Source: Entophlyctis helioformis (taxonomy: Eukaryota > Chytridiomycota > Chytridiomycetes > Chytridiales > Chytriomycetaceae). From it: 17,284 nt of DNA. Location of the stretch: contig JAHLKH010000361.1 in NCBI GenBank assembly GCA_025526915.1, positions 1-17,284 of the forward strand, in the 5' to 3' direction. Of this stretch, positions 16,708 through 17,284 are shown in pieces (position 1 is the first letter of the stretch; each line of letters begins with the position of its first letter). A model generated the notes under the pieces. That model made no database searches and was not told the origin of the DNA. It saw only the letters and a list, made by a program, of their open reading frames with translations. A program made the translations under genes and the position numbers.

Positions 16708-17284
16708 ATGGCGCCGGCCACCGACGCACCGCAGGCAGCATCGGCACAAGCTGCCGCACCACACGCTGCCGCCGTGCCGCTGCCCATTCCGACGAGCGTC
16801 ACGACGGCAGCCGCAGACGCCATGGCAGCACTACAAGAACCACAAGTGCAACCACTGGCACAGCTACAACCACTGGCACAACCACTCGTACAACCAGCAG
16901 CAGACGCCGTCGACGTCGACGAGGGCTTTGAAGACGACGACTTCCCCGAAGAGTTTCCCTTCTGGTACGGCTCGTCCAGCGGCGAGCGCACCTTTGACCA
17001 CGCCGCCGACCTGCTGCCCGGCGGCCGCCCGTCGTCGCTGTCGTCGTCGGCGGCATCGGCATCGTGGGCATGGGCAAAGCCGCCGTCGAACGTAGCTGCT
17101 TCCGCCGCCGCCTCGCAGCAGCAGCAGCACAACAGCGACCAGTTCAACCAGCAGCACCAGCAGCAGCACCAGCACCAGCACCAGCTGTCGACGTCGCAGC
17201 GCGCCTTCTTCCCGCTCGACTCGTTCATGTCCCGCCGGCTGTCGGTCGACATGCGCGTGCATGACCCGTCGGGCCGCCGGGCCT
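16708..17284 (+). CDS. Unrecognised protein, N-terminal part, runs off the window
   Basis: From ATG 16708 (context AACAATGGCG, with G at +4) the frame stays open for 192 codons to the right edge, so the gene is partial at its 3' end. I recognise no family. Residues 1-70 are Ala/Pro/Gln-rich, with repeated QPLAQ phrases. An acidic-aromatic patch follows (DVDEGFEDDDFPEEFPFWYG), then a Ser/Ala stretch with WAWAK, then a Gln/His run (SQQQQHNSDQFNQQHQQQ). The visible part ends in a less biased segment (QRAFFPLDSFMSRRLSVDM). Third codon positions are mostly G or C, as in the neighbouring genes. The Gln/His and acidic patches are common in the disordered N-termini of regulatory proteins, but this does not establish a function. 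It follows the carrier gene after 156 bp in the same direction. Confidence 0.65.
   Translation, partial: MAPATDAPQAASAQAAAPHAAAVPLPIPTSVTTAAADAMAALQEPQVQPLAQLQPLAQPLVQPAADAVDVDEGFEDDDFPEEFPFWYGSSSGERTFDHAADLLPGGRPSSLSSSAASASWAWAKPPSNVAASAAASQQQQHNSDQFNQQHQQQHQHQHQLSTSQRAFFPLDSFMSRRLSVDMRVHDPSGRRA

Noticed and set aside
16515..17252. Minus-strand Cys-rich open frame of 245 codons
   Set aside because: The Cys runs come from antisense reading of CAG/CAC codons and of the TGCC repeat. The opposite strand gives a more ordinary protein with a good start context.

Overview
The window looks like GC-rich nuclear DNA from a fungus. It has short spliceosomal introns (67-145 bp), very compact spacing, and two families typical of fungal nuclear genomes: a Furry/Tao3/Mor2 morphogenesis scaffold and a YMC1/YMC2-type mitochondrial carrier. 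A zoosporic or other early-diverging fungus would fit, but the sequence alone does not settle the lineage. The standard genetic code reads well throughout. No tRNA, rRNA, CRISPR array or transposon was recognised. Layout, left to right: 1-629 is non-coding as far as can be seen and holds an overlapping E-box/CRE-like element at 474-485. From 630 to 2968, on the plus strand, lie coding segments of one or two unrecognised proteins: a short Ala/Glu coiled-coil-like segment (630-981) and a protein of about 507 residues (1443-2968) made largely of Asp/Asn/Ala/Lys tandem repeats with a basic, Cys-containing tail. A convergent spacer (2969-3390) contains a (CA)n microsatellite. From 15044 down to 3391, on the minus strand, runs one very large gene of four exons for a roughly 3,810-residue Furry/Tao3/Mor2 homologue. 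A 120-bp divergent promoter separates it from a five-exon mitochondrial carrier gene on the plus strand (15165-16551), whose first intron appears to be GC-AG. A 156-bp spacer with a (TGCC)10 repeat leads to a further plus-strand gene that starts at 16708 and runs off the right edge. The most notable general observation is that every gene except the last shows reading-frame switches, and each falls at or next to a run of identical bases. Most behave as one extra base. Because strongly conserved protein sequence continues on both sides in the Furry and carrier genes, the likeliest cause is uncorrected insertion-biased sequencing error, not gene decay. The biology most worth a second look is the repeat protein (an exact 156-bp tandem duplication, open in all six frames), the short shared promoter between the morphogenesis scaffold and the carrier, and a possible alternative C-terminus of the Furry homologue through intron retention.
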